Below are positions 1 to 9,700 of a stretch of DNA of 51,068 nt, one piece after another. The notes under the pieces were generated by a model, which saw nothing but the letters and a program-made list of their open reading frames with translations, did no database searches and had not been told where the DNA came from. The translations under genes and the position numbers were made by a program. The stretch's first letter is position 1. Every line of letters begins with the position of its first letter. The stretch is taken from the NCBI GenBank assembly GCA_050331455.1, contig JBHJGV010000021.1, positions 1 to 51,068 of the forward strand, in the 5' to 3' direction. Source of the stretch: CAYUYV01 sp050331455. Its GTDB lineage: Bacteria; Pseudomonadota; Alphaproteobacteria; JAJFIK01.

Positions 1-332
1 GCATCGAGTTCCAGCGCCTGGACCGCCGCCTTGAGGACCGCGGCGCCGTCGGCCACGACCGGGGGCGGGGTCTTGAGAGACCGGCGCACCGAACGCAGCG
101 GGGCGGTGACGGAGGCCGACCAGGCGGCAAGCGCTTCGGACAGGCTGGCGAGGCGGTCTCCCGTCAGACTCTGGCCTTTCTCATGGGCCAACCAGAGGCA
201 CAGGAGCAGCAGATTGACATTGGCGCCGTCCGTGTCCTGGAGTGCGATCGCTGCCTCGGCCACGCCGGGCCGGGCATAGGTCTCCAGGCTGAAACGCCAA
301 AAGGCGGTCTCCGGGCTCTCGGAAGCGCTCAT
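1..332 (-). CDS. TIGR02444 family protein, partial (runs off left edge)
   Basis: Reading the minus strand from the ATG at 332 gives an uninterrupted frame of 110 codons to the window edge. The protein starts MSASESPETAFWRFSLETYA and continues with a Pro-Gly-Val-Ala-Glu-Ala stretch, a LQDTDGANVNLLLLCLWLA block and basic and alanine-rich helices. This matches what I recall of the TIGR02444 family, small helical proteins of unknown function common in Proteobacteria. The start overlaps the UbiX stop in an ATGA (329-332), so the two are translationally coupled. The C-terminus is outside the window. Family assignment is from recalled pattern; the function is unknown. Confidence 0.8.
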   Translation of the reverse strand, partial: MSASESPETAFWRFSLETYARPGVAEAAIALQDTDGANVNLLLLCLWLAHEKGQSLTGDRLASLSEALAAWSASVTAPLRSVRRSLKTPPPVVADGAAVLKAAVQALELD

Positions 333-1003
333 GCCTCGGTCTCCGACCCGGGCTCCTCCCCGTCGTCCGGCGCGGCCGGAGCCTGCCGGTCGCCCCCGAC
401 CTTGCGGGCCCGGTCCGGGTGCGGTCCTGGCGCGATATCCTCACCCCAACGCTGATAGTCGGTCGTGTCCACACCCACCAGATCCAGGACACGGCCCACC
501 GAGTGGTCGATCAGGTCTTCGAGGGTCTTCGGCCGCCCGTAAAAGGCCGGAATGGGCGGCGCGATGATCGCGCCCATCTCGGACAGGGCCGTCATGGTGC
601 GCAGGTGACCGGTGTGAAAGGGCGTTTCCCGGACCATCAGGACAAGGCGCCGCCGCTCCTTCAAGGTCACGTCGGCGGCCCGGGTGAGCAGCGTGGTCGT
701 CACGCCCGTTGCGATTTCCGACATTGTCTTGATGGAACAGGGCGCAATCACCATCCCATCCATGCGGAATGAGCCCGACGCGATGGCCGCGCCCACATCC
801 CGCACCGGATAGGTCCGATGGGCAAGGGCCGCAATTTCCCCCATACGGCGGTCGGTCTCATAGGCCAGGGTGAGTTCCGCCGCTTTGCTGACCACAAGAT
901 GGGTCTCCACCCCGGCGGCATGGAGCAGTTCGACCATGCGGATGCCGTAGACGATGCCCGACGCGCCACTCATCCCAACGATCAGTTTTTTCACTTCTTT
1001 CAT
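329..1003 (-). CDS. ubiX: Flavin prenyltransferase UbiX
   Basis: This 224-residue flavoprotein of the UbiX/Pad1 family attaches a dimethylallyl group to FMN, making the prenylated flavin used by UbiD-type decarboxylases in ubiquinone synthesis. The N-terminus KKLIVGMSGASGIVYGIRMV is the FMN-binding glycine-rich start of the family. A central VIAPCSIKTMSEIATG block and a later VRETPFHTGHLRTM block carry the conserved flavin and phosphate contacts. The last ~30 residues are a charged Pro/Asp/Glu tail beyond the usual ~190-residue family length. It is first in a two-gene unit with the TIGR02444 protein. The promoter must lie in the AT-rich stretch 1004-1135. Confidence 0.93.
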   Translation of the reverse strand: MKEVKKLIVGMSGASGIVYGIRMVELLHAAGVETHLVVSKAAELTLAYETDRRMGEIAALAHRTYPVRDVGAAIASGSFRMDGMVIAPCSIKTMSEIATGVTTTLLTRAADVTLKERRRLVLMVRETPFHTGHLRTMTALSEMGAIIAPPIPAFYGRPKTLEDLIDHSVGRVLDLVGVDTTDYQRWGEDIAPGPHPDRARKVGGDRQAPAAPDDGEEPGSETEA

Positions 1004-1021
1004 TTATCGCCCATTTTCGTT

Positions 1022-1046
1022 AACAAAATTGCAAAATTTGTTGCAA
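1022..1046. promoter_or_regulatory. AT-rich palindromic cluster in divergent ubiX/DUF465 promoter
   Basis: This short AT-rich island sits in an otherwise GC-rich region, between the divergent ubiX and DUF465 genes. It contains two copies of the self-complementary TTGCAA (1029-1034 and 1041-1046) and an outer inverted repeat, AACAAA at 1022-1027 paired with TTTGTT at 1037-1042. This could be a promoter element or a regulator site. No regulator can be named from the sequence. Confidence 0.4.
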
Positions 1047-1135
1047 ATGAGACATGTCCTATCAAAAAAATCCTGACAAGCGGCGTGGAAAATGGTCTGA
1101 TGGGGTGTGCCGCGCGTCAGAGAAGGAGGATCGGA

Positions 1136-1318
1136 ATGGCTCTTGAAGCGCATCTGGCCGAGCTGAACGAGAAGCATCGTCGCATTGAAGATGCTTTGCA
1201 TGAAGAACGTCAGCATCCCAGCACGGATGCCCTCAAACTCACGGAAATGAAGAAACAAAAGCTCCGCCTCAAAGAAGAGATCGAACGCCTCCGAACCACC
1301 GAAGACGCCTCCGCCTGA
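1136..1318 (+). CDS. DUF465 (YdcH-like) small coiled-coil protein
   Basis: This 60-residue acidic and basic helical protein reads MALEAHLAELNEKHRRIEDA, then an HPSTDALKLTEMKKQKLRLK block and a short EEIERL tail. That is the DUF465/YdcH signature found throughout Alphaproteobacteria. The heptad pattern predicts a helical hairpin or coiled coil. The start is set by AGAAGGAGGA at 1121-1130, five bases before the ATG. An upstream in-frame ATG at 818 would run through ubiX on the other strand and is not used. The molecular role is unknown. Confidence 0.9.
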   Translation: MALEAHLAELNEKHRRIEDALHEERQHPSTDALKLTEMKKQKLRLKEEIERLRTTEDASA

Positions 1319-1416
1319 TCGGCGGTGCTGGTGCAGGGTCGGGTTCAGCCGGCCCGCACCTCAGCCGGGCCTGAGTTTGGTCTGGCCCCGGCTTGGTCTG
1401 GCCCAACCAGAGCCGA

Positions 1417-2883
1417 TCAGGCCGCACCGCCGGCCGGTTTCGGGCCTGCACCCAACATCAGATCATTGTCCCGCCAGCCGCCCCACCGGTAGTAGGCATA
1501 GGACACCAAAGCACAGACGATCGTGCCCACGGGAAAGCTCCACCAAATGGCGCCGACCCCAAACATGGGCTCGAAGCCCTGGGCAAAGGGGATGCGCGCC
1601 AGCCACAGGGTGCCGGCCAGGATCAGGGTGGGCGGCACCATGGCCCCATTGGCGCGGATGACACCGAACAGGCCGAAGGTCACGGCGAGGAAAATCCAGC
1701 TCCATAATGTGATGCTGTTCGCCCCGATGGCCACGTCCAGGGCCTCACCGCCGTCGGGCAAAAAAAGCCGCAGGGGCAGATCGCCAAGGGCATAGATCGC
1801 CAGGACAATGGTGCCGGTGACGCCGACCCCGATCAGACAGCCGCGCAGCGCCATCCGGTCCACCCGGTCCCACCGGCCCGCGCCGATGTTCTGGGACGCC
1901 ATGGAGGCGATGGATGCGGAAATGGCCATCACCGGCATCTGCACATAGGCCCAGAGTTGGGATACGGCGCCATACGCGGAGGCCGTCGCAGCCCCGTAAT
2001 CGTTCACCATGGCGAGGACGGTCACATAGGCCCCCTGAACCAGGAGGCTTTCCGCGGCCATGGGCAGCCCCCGCCGGAACAGGAGCGCGAGGAGGGTGGG
2101 ATCGGGCACCAGGAAGCGCAACTCCGGCCCGCGCAGGGCGATGGCGTGATCCTTCCGATAGACCGCCCGGAGCATGGCGGCGAGGGCGATACCGTTGGCG
2201 AGCACATTGCCAACCACGAAACCGATAATGCCGAGTTTTGGAAAGCCGAAAGCGCCGGTCAGCAGGATGGGGCCGAACACCATCTGCAGGCTGACCCATA
2301 ACAGGGTGTAGCGGAAAGGCGTGCGGGCGTCGCCGCAGCCGCGCAGCATCATGCTGATCAGGATGAAGACGAAAATGCTCGGCATGGACAGGCAGGTGCC
2401 CCGCAGGAACCGTACGGCATAGCCCCGTGCCTCATCCGGCACCCGCAGCAGATCGACCACATCGCCCGTGAACAAAACGCCGATGAGCACCAGGACGAGG
2501 CCGCATAACAGGCCAAAGGCCACCGTGGTGCCCGCCACCCGTTTGATCGTCTCCAGGTTCCCCGCGCCGAAGGATTGGCCGATGATGATGTTGGAGGCCA
2601 TCCCGATTCCGAAAATCATGCCGAGCAGCATGAACAGGATGACATTGCCGTTGACCACGGCTGTCAGGGCGTCGGCGCCCAGAACATGGCTGACCCAGAT
2701 GGCGCCCACCGTGCCCGACACCGAATGCAGCAGGTTGGAGCCCATAAGGGGCAATGCGAAAACGATCAACGTCCACGCGATCGGCCCTTCGATGAGCCGC
2801 CGGTCGAGATGGGCCGGTATGGGCGCGGCTTTGGCCGGCGGAGCCTGAGACGGGTCGCCGGCGTGCGAGAGATCGCTGCTCAT
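1417..2883 (-). CDS. MATE family efflux transporter
   Basis: This polytopic inner-membrane protein of about 488 residues has the MATE fold of two six-helix bundles. It should export drugs or metabolites in exchange for H+ or Na+. Visible family features are the entry segment around WTLIVFALPLMGSNLLHSVS, the IWVSHVLGADALTAV loop, the repeated Gly/Ala-rich helices, and the internal repeat beginning near FRRGLPMAAESLLVQGAYV. I chose the ATG at 2883 because the 32 residues added by the ATG at 2979 are polar, cysteine-containing and unlike MATE N-termini. Neither start has a strong Shine-Dalgarno. Substrate is unknown. Confidence 0.88.
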   Translation of the reverse strand: MSSDLSHAGDPSQAPPAKAAPIPAHLDRRLIEGPIAWTLIVFALPLMGSNLLHSVSGTVGAIWVSHVLGADALTAVVNGNVILFMLLGMIFGIGMASNIIIGQSFGAGNLETIKRVAGTTVAFGLLCGLVLVLIGVLFTGDVVDLLRVPDEARGYAVRFLRGTCLSMPSIFVFILISMMLRGCGDARTPFRYTLLWVSLQMVFGPILLTGAFGFPKLGIIGFVVGNVLANGIALAAMLRAVYRKDHAIALRGPELRFLVPDPTLLALLFRRGLPMAAESLLVQGAYVTVLAMVNDYGAATASAYGAVSQLWAYVQMPVMAISASIASMASQNIGAGRWDRVDRMALRGCLIGVGVTGTIVLAIYALGDLPLRLFLPDGGEALDVAIGANSITLWSWIFLAVTFGLFGVIRANGAMVPPTLILAGTLWLARIPFAQGFEPMFGVGAIWWSFPVGTIVCALVSYAYYRWGGWRDNDLMLGAGPKPAGGAA

Positions 2884-3047
2884 GGAGGTTGGCCTTGCTT
2901 TGGGCGTGACAGCGCGGATCTTGCGCCCGCATTGAGCGTCGCCGGGGCCGCCTTTGGGCGGGAAGCATGGCCAACGCATGCTCAGACACTAGACCGGATT
3001 GACCGCGTCACAAGGTGTCTTCGCGTCGATCTTCCCGGGAGGGTGCC

Positions 3048-3500
3048 CTAATGGCAGGCCTTCAGGCTTTTCGAGACCAGCCAGTGATTGACCGGCCAGG
3101 CGGCCAGAAAGCCGGCGGGAATGGCGAGCGCCATGCCGATCCAGAACAAGGGCGCCGTGAGGGAGCCGGTCTGGACCCCGCCGATCGCGTAATCCGTGCC
3201 GTTCATGGCGAGTTCCATCACGGCAATGGAAATGACCTCGCCGAGCCACACGGCGCCAAAGGCGCGGGCGAAGCTGGCCCCCTGGCGCATCACCGGCAGC
3301 ACCGCAAGGCCCATGCCGAACAGGAACGCTAGCGCCGTGGCGAGCCCCATGGTGCCCCACACGCCGAGCCCCAAAGCGGTTCCGACGATAAGACCGGTCA
3401 CCTCGCCGATGGCACAGCCGGTCAGGCAGTGCAGTGTGACGTGGGCGGAGGTTTTCCAGCTCACTCCGTCATGGGCGCCGTGACTGTGGTGGTGGCTCAT
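3048..3500 (-). CDS. DUF4396 domain membrane protein
   Basis: This 150-residue protein begins MSHHHSHGAHDGVSWKTSAH. The His-rich N-terminus is followed by a CLTGCAIGEVTGLIVGTALG segment and three more hydrophobic helices, ending near WPVNHWLVSKSLKACH. This fits DUF4396, small integral membrane proteins with a conserved HCLTGC motif. The start at 3500 has GGAG nearby; the longer frame to 3653 overlaps the divergent S41 gene promoter and is Arg/Pro-rich noise. The His and Cys residues hint at metal contact, but no function is established. Confidence 0.82.
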   Translation of the reverse strand: MSHHHSHGAHDGVSWKTSAHVTLHCLTGCAIGEVTGLIVGTALGLGVWGTMGLATALAFLFGMGLAVLPVMRQGASFARAFGAVWLGEVISIAVMELAMNGTDYAIGGVQTGSLTAPLFWIGMALAIPAGFLAAWPVNHWLVSKSLKACH

Positions 3501-3640
3501 GGCCGGACTCCAATACGAGGCTTGCATTTGAAAGGGCGACGGGCCAAGCCGTGCTAGCATTGATCTCAGGTGAGATGTCGAGGCGTGGGTGCTTTCAATC
3601 AAGGGGGCGCATCGCGCAGGCTCGGAACGGGGAGGGGACC

Positions 3641-5119
3641 ATGGGCACGACAACGACGCGCAGGGGATGGGCGGTCTGGCTCAAGCGGGGACTGTGGTAT
3701 CTCTTTTTATCCTGGCTGGTCGCCACGGTCGTGTTTTTCGCCCTCTATTGGCGGATGATCCATATGGTGGTGACCTACAACACCATCCTGATCCCGCCCT
3801 TCTATGCCGAGCCCGCCGACACGGCGCAAGCCCGTGCCCAGGACCTCGATTATCTCCGCAAGCTGATCACAATCGACCGCAGTTTTTCCGAAAGCGCCAG
3901 GGCGGAATTCACCGCCCTGCTCGATGGGGCGGCGCCGAAGCTCGCCGATATGAGCGACGCGGCGTTCTATTTGCTGATCGCCAAGGCGGCGGCCCTGGCA
4001 GACAACGGTCATACGGGCATCAGCGACCAGCCGCTCTATCGGCGTTTCAAGACCATCCGGGCGCGGCTCCACTGGTTCGCCGACGGACTGTTTGTGGTGC
4101 GGGCCGAGGCGCGCCACGCTCTCGCCGTGGGTCAGCGCGTGCTGGCCGTGGATGGACGGCCCATTGCGAAGGTGGTGGCGGGCCTCAGCGCCTATCGCGG
4201 CGGCAATGCGCCCTGGCGCCGGGCGCTCACGCCCCTGATGATCGAGGCGCCGGCCATTCTCCATGCAGCCGGGCTTGCCGAATCGCCCGAGGGGATCACC
4301 TTCACTCTGGAAGCGGCGGATGGCGCCGTCACGACCATGCGTTTTGAGGCTGTCGCGCCCGAGGACCCGGGCGCTCTGCCGCGGCGCCGGGCCTGGCGGC
4401 GGGTGACGCCTGCGGTCTTGCCCGAGGAGTCCGATGCCCTCTGGGTCCGGGCCTTCACCCGGGAGGGCGATGACGCGCCGCTTTACCTGCGTGATCTCGA
4501 TGCCCCATTTTTTGCGCCTCTGCCGGGGGGCGGCCATTACATTCGAACACAGACCGGTTTTGGAAGCCCGACCCAGTCCGTGCCTGCATTTTTCGAGGCT
4601 GCGCTTTCGGGCATCCCGGACGGGTCCCTCGATTATCTGGTGGTCGACTATCGCTGGAATTCCGGCGGCGATTACACGAAGGCGATCGCCTTTGCCAAGG
4701 CCGCGCCGGAGAAAGTGAAACCCGGCGGGACACTCTATCTGGCCGTCGGTCCCCAGACCTTTTCCGCGGCCATCGTCGCCGTCGCCATGCTGAAATATTA
4801 CGGCGGTGAGAAATCGGTCATTATCGGGACGCCCATGGGCGACCGCGGACAGTTCTGGGCTGAGCGGGGGATGAGCTTCGTGCTGCCGAATTCGGGCTAC
4901 GCCATCAACTACGCCACCGGCTATCACGATTGGGAAAAGGGCTGCACCGGCGAGCCCTATTGCTTCACCCTGAACCAAATCCACGAGGTGCCGGCGGGAT
5001 CCCTGGCTCCCCAAATCCGCCTCGCCCCCACCTTCGCCGACTACACCGCCGGCCGCGACGTGGTGATGGATTGGGTGTTGGACGACCAGGGGATCGAAAG
5101 ATCAGCCCCACCAAAATAA
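3641..5119 (+). CDS. S41 family peptidase-like protein, membrane-anchored
   Basis: This 492-residue protein has an N-terminal signal-anchor (WLKRGLWYLFLSWLVATVVF, about residues 13-32), so the bulk should lie in the periplasm. The C-terminal half carries tail-specific-protease features: YLVVDYRWNSGGDYTKAIAF, then LAVGPQTFSAAIVAVAML, where the Ser of TFSAA occupies the S41 nucleophile position. The later ATGYHDWEKGCTGEPYC stretch has two cysteines that could form a disulfide. An obvious PDZ domain is not seen. GGGGAGGGG at 3629-3637 supports the ATG at 3641; an upstream ATG at 3551 lacks this. Substrate is unknown. Confidence 0.8.
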   Translation: MGTTTTRRGWAVWLKRGLWYLFLSWLVATVVFFALYWRMIHMVVTYNTILIPPFYAEPADTAQARAQDLDYLRKLITIDRSFSESARAEFTALLDGAAPKLADMSDAAFYLLIAKAAALADNGHTGISDQPLYRRFKTIRARLHWFADGLFVVRAEARHALAVGQRVLAVDGRPIAKVVAGLSAYRGGNAPWRRALTPLMIEAPAILHAAGLAESPEGITFTLEAADGAVTTMRFEAVAPEDPGALPRRRAWRRVTPAVLPEESDALWVRAFTREGDDAPLYLRDLDAPFFAPLPGGGHYIRTQTGFGSPTQSVPAFFEAALSGIPDGSLDYLVVDYRWNSGGDYTKAIAFAKAAPEKVKPGGTLYLAVGPQTFSAAIVAVAMLKYYGGEKSVIIGTPMGDRGQFWAERGMSFVLPNSGYAINYATGYHDWEKGCTGEPYCFTLNQIHEVPAGSLAPQIRLAPTFADYTAGRDVVMDWVLDDQGIERSAPPK

Positions 5120-5190
5120 TCATTATAAAGAGTAATTGGTAGCAATTCGCGGGGTGGGCCCTGGCCCAGGACGGGCACTCGCTCCAGGGC

Positions 5191-5243
5191 CCATGCCAGG
5201 TCCCATGCCAGGTCCCATGCCAGGTCCCATGCCAGGTCCCATG
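5191..5243. repeat. 12-bp tandem repeat, about four units
   Basis: The unit CCATGCCAGGTC is repeated at 5191, 5203, 5215 and 5227, followed by a decayed fifth copy that begins at 5239. It lies in the gap between two convergent genes, directly before a perfect hairpin. It reads as Met-Pro-Gly-Pro in one shadow frame, which has no support as a gene. This is a simple-sequence tract that may vary in copy number. Confidence 0.9.
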
Positions 5244-5251
5244 AATGTCCC

Positions 5252-5283
5252 GCAGAGCGGTGGGCCGAGGCCCACCGCTCTGC
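5252..5283. terminator. Perfect 15-bp hairpin between convergent genes
   Basis: GCAGAGCGGTGGGCC at 5252-5266 is followed by GA and its exact reverse complement at 5269-5283. It sits between the stop of the S41-like gene (5119, plus) and the stop of the acyl-CoA dehydrogenase (5316, minus). No T-run follows on either strand, so it is probably a transcript-end stabilising or bidirectional termination element rather than a canonical intrinsic terminator. Confidence 0.7.
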
Positions 5284-5315
5284 AATCTGTCATCCGGCGG
5301 ATCGTTGCTCGCCGA

Positions 5316-6611
5316 TCAGCCCTTGAACCGGGCCTGGTGTGCTTCGAGTTCGGCGCGGCCGACGACCAGGTGGTGCACTTCGTCCGGGCCGTCGGCGATG
5401 CGCAGGGTGCGCTGGCCGGTATACATGCGCGCCAGGGGCGTCCATTGGGACACGCCAGTGGCGCCATGGATTTGGATCGCCTGGTCGATGATCTCGCAGA
5501 CCTTTTCCGGCACCATGGCCTTGACCATGTGCACCCAGACCCGGGCCTCGCGGCGGTCCAGCACGTCCATGGCCTTGGCGGCCTTCAGCACCATCATCCG
5601 CATGGCCTCGATCTCGATGCGCGCGCGCGAGACCTGCTCCAGATTCTTGCCGAGCTGGATCAGCGGGCGGCCGAACGCCTCCCGGGTCATGCCCCGGTGA
5701 ATCATCAGGTCGAGGGCCTTTTCCGCCGCGCCGATGGAGCGCATGCAGTGGTGGATGCGGCCCGGGCCAAGGCGGAGCTGGGAAATCTCGAAGCCGCGGC
5801 CTTCGCCAAGCAGGATGTTTTCCTTCGGCACCCGGACATTATCGAGCACGATATGCATGTGGCCGTGGGGCGCGTCGTCCTGACCGAACACCAGCATGGG
5901 CCCCATGATGTGGACACCCGGCGTGTCCAGCGGCACCAGGATCTGGGACTGCTGGAAATGGGACGGCGCCGTCGGATTGGTCTTCACCATGCAGATCATG
6001 ATCTTGCATCGGGGATCGCCGGCACCGGAAATGTAGAACTTCTCGCCATTGATCACCCACTCGTCGCCCTCCAGCACCGCGCGCGTGTCGATATTCTTGG
6101 CGTCCGAGGAGGCAAGGCCCGGCTCGGTCATGCCGAAACAGGAGCGGATCTCACCGTTGAGAAGGGGCTTCAGCCATTCTTCCTTCTGGGCCGGTGTGCC
6201 CACCCGCTCCAGCACTTCCATATTTCCGGTGTCCGGGGCGGAGCAGTTCATGCATTCCGAAGCAATCGGGTTCTTGCCCAGTTCCACGGCGATATAGGCG
6301 TAGTCCAGGTTCTTGAGGCCCTCGCCGGTGTCCGCATCGGGCAGGAAGAAGTTCCACAATCCCTGGGCCTTGGCCTGGTCCTTCGCGCTTTCCAGCAGCT
6401 CAAGTTGACCCGGCGCATAGCTCCAGCGGTCCGCCCGGTTCTCGCCCAGGCGATGAAATTCTTCCGTGATCGGGTCAACGACCGTGGCGATGAACGTCTT
6501 CACGTGGTTCAGAAGAGGCCGCGCCGCCTCTGACATGCGCAGGTCGAAAAGCTCCGCCTCGCGGTCCAGGGGGCCGGTCGGGATATCCGTTTGCATCTGG
6601 GCCTCGGCCAT
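5316..6611 (-). CDS. Acyl-CoA dehydrogenase family protein
   Basis: This FAD enzyme of 431 residues should oxidise an acyl-CoA to the 2-enoyl-CoA, passing electrons to ETF. Family landmarks are CFGMTEPGLASSDAKNIDTR (FAD/substrate loop), WVINGEKFYISGAGDP, the GRGFEISQLRLGPGRIHHCM segment and QIHGATGVSQWTPLARMYTG. The RIADGPDEVHH motif is typical of the ACAD10/11-like subgroup; the position held by the catalytic Glu in medium-chain enzymes aligns near the Asp of ADGP, a subgroup trait rather than a defect. The start at 6611 follows GGGAGGA; the longer frame adds 12 residues. Chain-length preference is not readable. Confidence 0.92.
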   Translation of the reverse strand: MAEAQMQTDIPTGPLDREAELFDLRMSEAARPLLNHVKTFIATVVDPITEEFHRLGENRADRWSYAPGQLELLESAKDQAKAQGLWNFFLPDADTGEGLKNLDYAYIAVELGKNPIASECMNCSAPDTGNMEVLERVGTPAQKEEWLKPLLNGEIRSCFGMTEPGLASSDAKNIDTRAVLEGDEWVINGEKFYISGAGDPRCKIMICMVKTNPTAPSHFQQSQILVPLDTPGVHIMGPMLVFGQDDAPHGHMHIVLDNVRVPKENILLGEGRGFEISQLRLGPGRIHHCMRSIGAAEKALDLMIHRGMTREAFGRPLIQLGKNLEQVSRARIEIEAMRMMVLKAAKAMDVLDRREARVWVHMVKAMVPEKVCEIIDQAIQIHGATGVSQWTPLARMYTGQRTLRIADGPDEVHHLVVGRAELEAHQARFKG

Positions 6612-6798
6612 GGGGTCCTCCCATATTACGTGTTTGTCCACGACCAAAGTCTAAGGGCCAAGCTGTGCCGGGCACAATGGCCGCGGCGGCGCCGACCGGT
6701 AGGGCTGGCCGGGCGCAGGGGTGTGCGGAGGGTCCCCCCGCACGCCGGGGGGATCACCGCTTTCCCTCACCGCTCAAACCTCTTAGGCTCCGGCGCAA

Positions 6799-9700
6799 AT
6801 GGGAGTTCTCGTCACAATGGGGCGTCGCATGTCGGTCGATACAGGGTCTTTTGGCTGGTCCACTTTTCTTGAGCGCGTCCTGCGGCGCGTTTTCGGCGCG
6901 GCCATGCTGGTCGCTCTGGCCGCCTGCGATGGCGCACCGGAGGAGCAGCGAGCCACTCAGGCACCGGCCGCACCAAGCGCCGCCGCCGCCGATGCGGGCC
7001 CATCCTGGCCCCACGAGGCCAGCGACATCGCCGTTGATCCGGCCGTCACCTGGGGCCGGCTCGACACGGGTCTGCGCTACGCGATCCTGCCCAATACCAC
7101 GCCGAAAAAGAGCGTGAGCCTGCGCCTTTACGTGGCCGCCGGCTCCCTCGACGAGACGGACGAGATCCGCGGTATGGCCCATTTCCTGGAACATATGGCC
7201 TTCAAGGGATCGGAAGGTCTGCCGGGGGATGAGGTCGTCAAGGTCCTGGAGCGCCTGGGTCTTGCCTTCGGTCCCGACACCAACGCCTTCACCAGCTTTG
7301 ACCAGACCGTCTACCAACTCGACCTGCCCGAGGCGACGCCGGAGCTGATCGGCGAGGGGCTGCGGGTGTTCCGGGAGTTCGCCGGCCGGCTGACCTTGGA
7401 TGCGGAAGCCATCGAGGCCGAACGCGGCGTGATCCTGTCGGAAATGCGCTTCCGCAACACGCCGGATTTCCGACGCAGCAAGGCGCTTTACGGCTTCCTG
7501 TTGCCCGACCATGAGATGCTGGACCGCTTCCCCATCGGCGTCGCCAAGACAATCCGAACCATGACGGCCGAGGATTTTTCCCGGTTCTATGCGCGGACCT
7601 ACCGGCCCGATGCCATGGCGGTCGTGGTCGTCGGCGATGTGGACGCCGAGGCCGTGGAAGGGACCCTGCGGGGCGTGTTTGCCGATTTCGAGCGATCGGC
7701 GCCGTTGGCCGTCGATGCCGGGCCCGCGCTGGCCGACCGCCTGCCGAAGACCCGGGTGGGGACGGTCTCCGATCCCGATCTTCCGACCCAGGTCCAGCTT
7801 TTTGGTGTCGAGCCCTTCGAGGACCGGGCCGACACCCAGGCCACTCGCATGGCTGATCTCCAACTTTCCCTCGCGAACGCTATCCTGTCGCGCCGCATCG
7901 CGACCCTCGCGCGCCGGCCCGATGCGGTGTTCCTCGGGGGCGGAGCGAACGGTTTTGATTTCCTGGACATCGCCGCGTTTTCCGTGGTCAGCCTGACCAC
8001 GACGCCGGACCAGTGGCGCGAAACGCTGGCGGTCGCGGAGCAGGAACTGCGCCGCGCCCTGGAGCATGGCTTTACCCAGGCTGAGTTCGACGAACAGATC
8101 GCCAATCTGGAAACCGCCCTTGAAGACGCCGTCAACGGGTCGGCGACCCGTGAGTCCAGTGCGCTGGCCTCTGGACTGGTCGGGGCGCTCCACGGCGACC
8201 GGGTGTTCTCAACCCCTGAAACCGAGCTTGCTCTTTTTCGGGAGAACCGCGACGCCCTCACCGTCGAAAGCGTGACGCAAGCCTTCCGCAGCCGCTGGGA
8301 GCCCCTGCCCATTCAGGTCTTTGTGTCCGGTCCGCCGACCATGAACGGCCTTGACGCGGAGAGCCCCGAAGCAACGGTTCTCGCCGCGCTCGAGGAAAGC
8401 CGGGCCGTCGCCGTTGAGCCCAAGGCCGACACCGATGCCAAGGCCTTCGCCTATACCGATTTCGGTACGCCGGGCGTCGTGGCCTCCCGGGAGCGGGTCG
8501 AGGATCTCGATCTTCATCTCGTCCGTTTCGAGAACAATGTGCGCCTCAACATCAAACAGACCGATTTCGAGGCGGACACCATCACCATTTCCGTGCGCAT
8601 CGACGGCGGCACCGTTTCTCAGCCCAAGGACAAGCCGGGTCTCGATATCCTGACCGAACAGGTCATGGTCTCCGGCGGCCTGGAGGCCCATTCCCTGGAC
8701 GATCTGGTGGGCCTCTTCGCCGGGCGCAGCGTCGGGCTCGATTTCTCCGTCGGCGCTGATGCCTTCACCTTTCAGGGCCGGACCGACGGGGACGACTTCA
8801 CCCGGCAGCTTGAACTGCTGGCCGCGGCGGTGACGGCGCCAGGCTACCGTCCCGAGGCCGTCAGCCGGTTCACCAAGGGTATCGAGATCCTCTACGAGAC
8901 CATTGACGCCACGCCGGGCGGGATCGTGCGCCGGGATGTAGCGCGCATCATTCGGGGCGACGACCCCCGGTTCGGCTTGCCGCCCCGGGCCAAAATCGAT
9001 GCCCTGGACGTGGAGGATGTGAAGGCGTGGCTCGGGGAGCCCCTGGCGTCCGGGCATCTGGAAATCGGCATTGTCGGCGATATCGACCCCGATCGTGCCA
9101 TCGAGGCTGTCGCGCGCACTTTCGGTGCGCTGCCGGCCCGTGATACCGCGCCGGCCGATCATGCGGAGGGGCGCATGCTGACCTTTCCGGCGGACCGCAC
9201 CGATCCGGTGGTGCTGCGCCATGCCGGCGAGCCGGACCGGGCCCTTGCGCAGATCTACTGGAAGACGACCGACGCCCGGGACCGCAGCCTCAGCCGCCGG
9301 CTCACTCTGCTGGCGGCCGTCATGCGTCTGAAAATGACCGAACGGGCCCGGCGCCAGGACGGGGTGACCTACTCGCCCAATGTGGATGCGGCGCTCAGCA
9401 CCAACTATCCCGGTTACGGCTTCCTGGTGGCGAGCCTTGACCTCGAACCGTCGGACACGGATCGCTATGTGGCGATCATGCAGGACGTGGCCCGGTCCGT
9501 GATCCAAGAGGGCATCACGGACGACGAGTTCCAGCGCGCCCAGAACCCCATTGTTGAGGCGGTGGAAGAGCAACTGGAGCGCAACGGGTATTGGCTCGGT
9601 TCCGTGGTCTCGGTTGCACAGTCCCAGCCCAATGAGATCGAGGCGGCCCGTTCGCTGCTGTCCGACTACCGCTCGATCACGAAAGCGGACGTGCAAGAGG

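Noticed and set aside
2883..2979. Longer MATE N-terminus starting at 2979
   Set aside because: The extra 32 residues are polar and Cys-containing, unlike MATE family starts; the first hydrophobic helix starts after the 2883 start.
5191..5243. Possible CRISPR array
   Set aside because: Units are 12 bp, directly tandem, with no spacers and no cas genes in the window.
5136..6533. 465-codon plus-strand ORF beginning with the Met-Pro-Gly-Pro repeats
   Set aside because: It runs through the 12-bp tandem repeat and then antisense to the acyl-CoA dehydrogenase gene; the sequence is His/Arg-rich with no family features.
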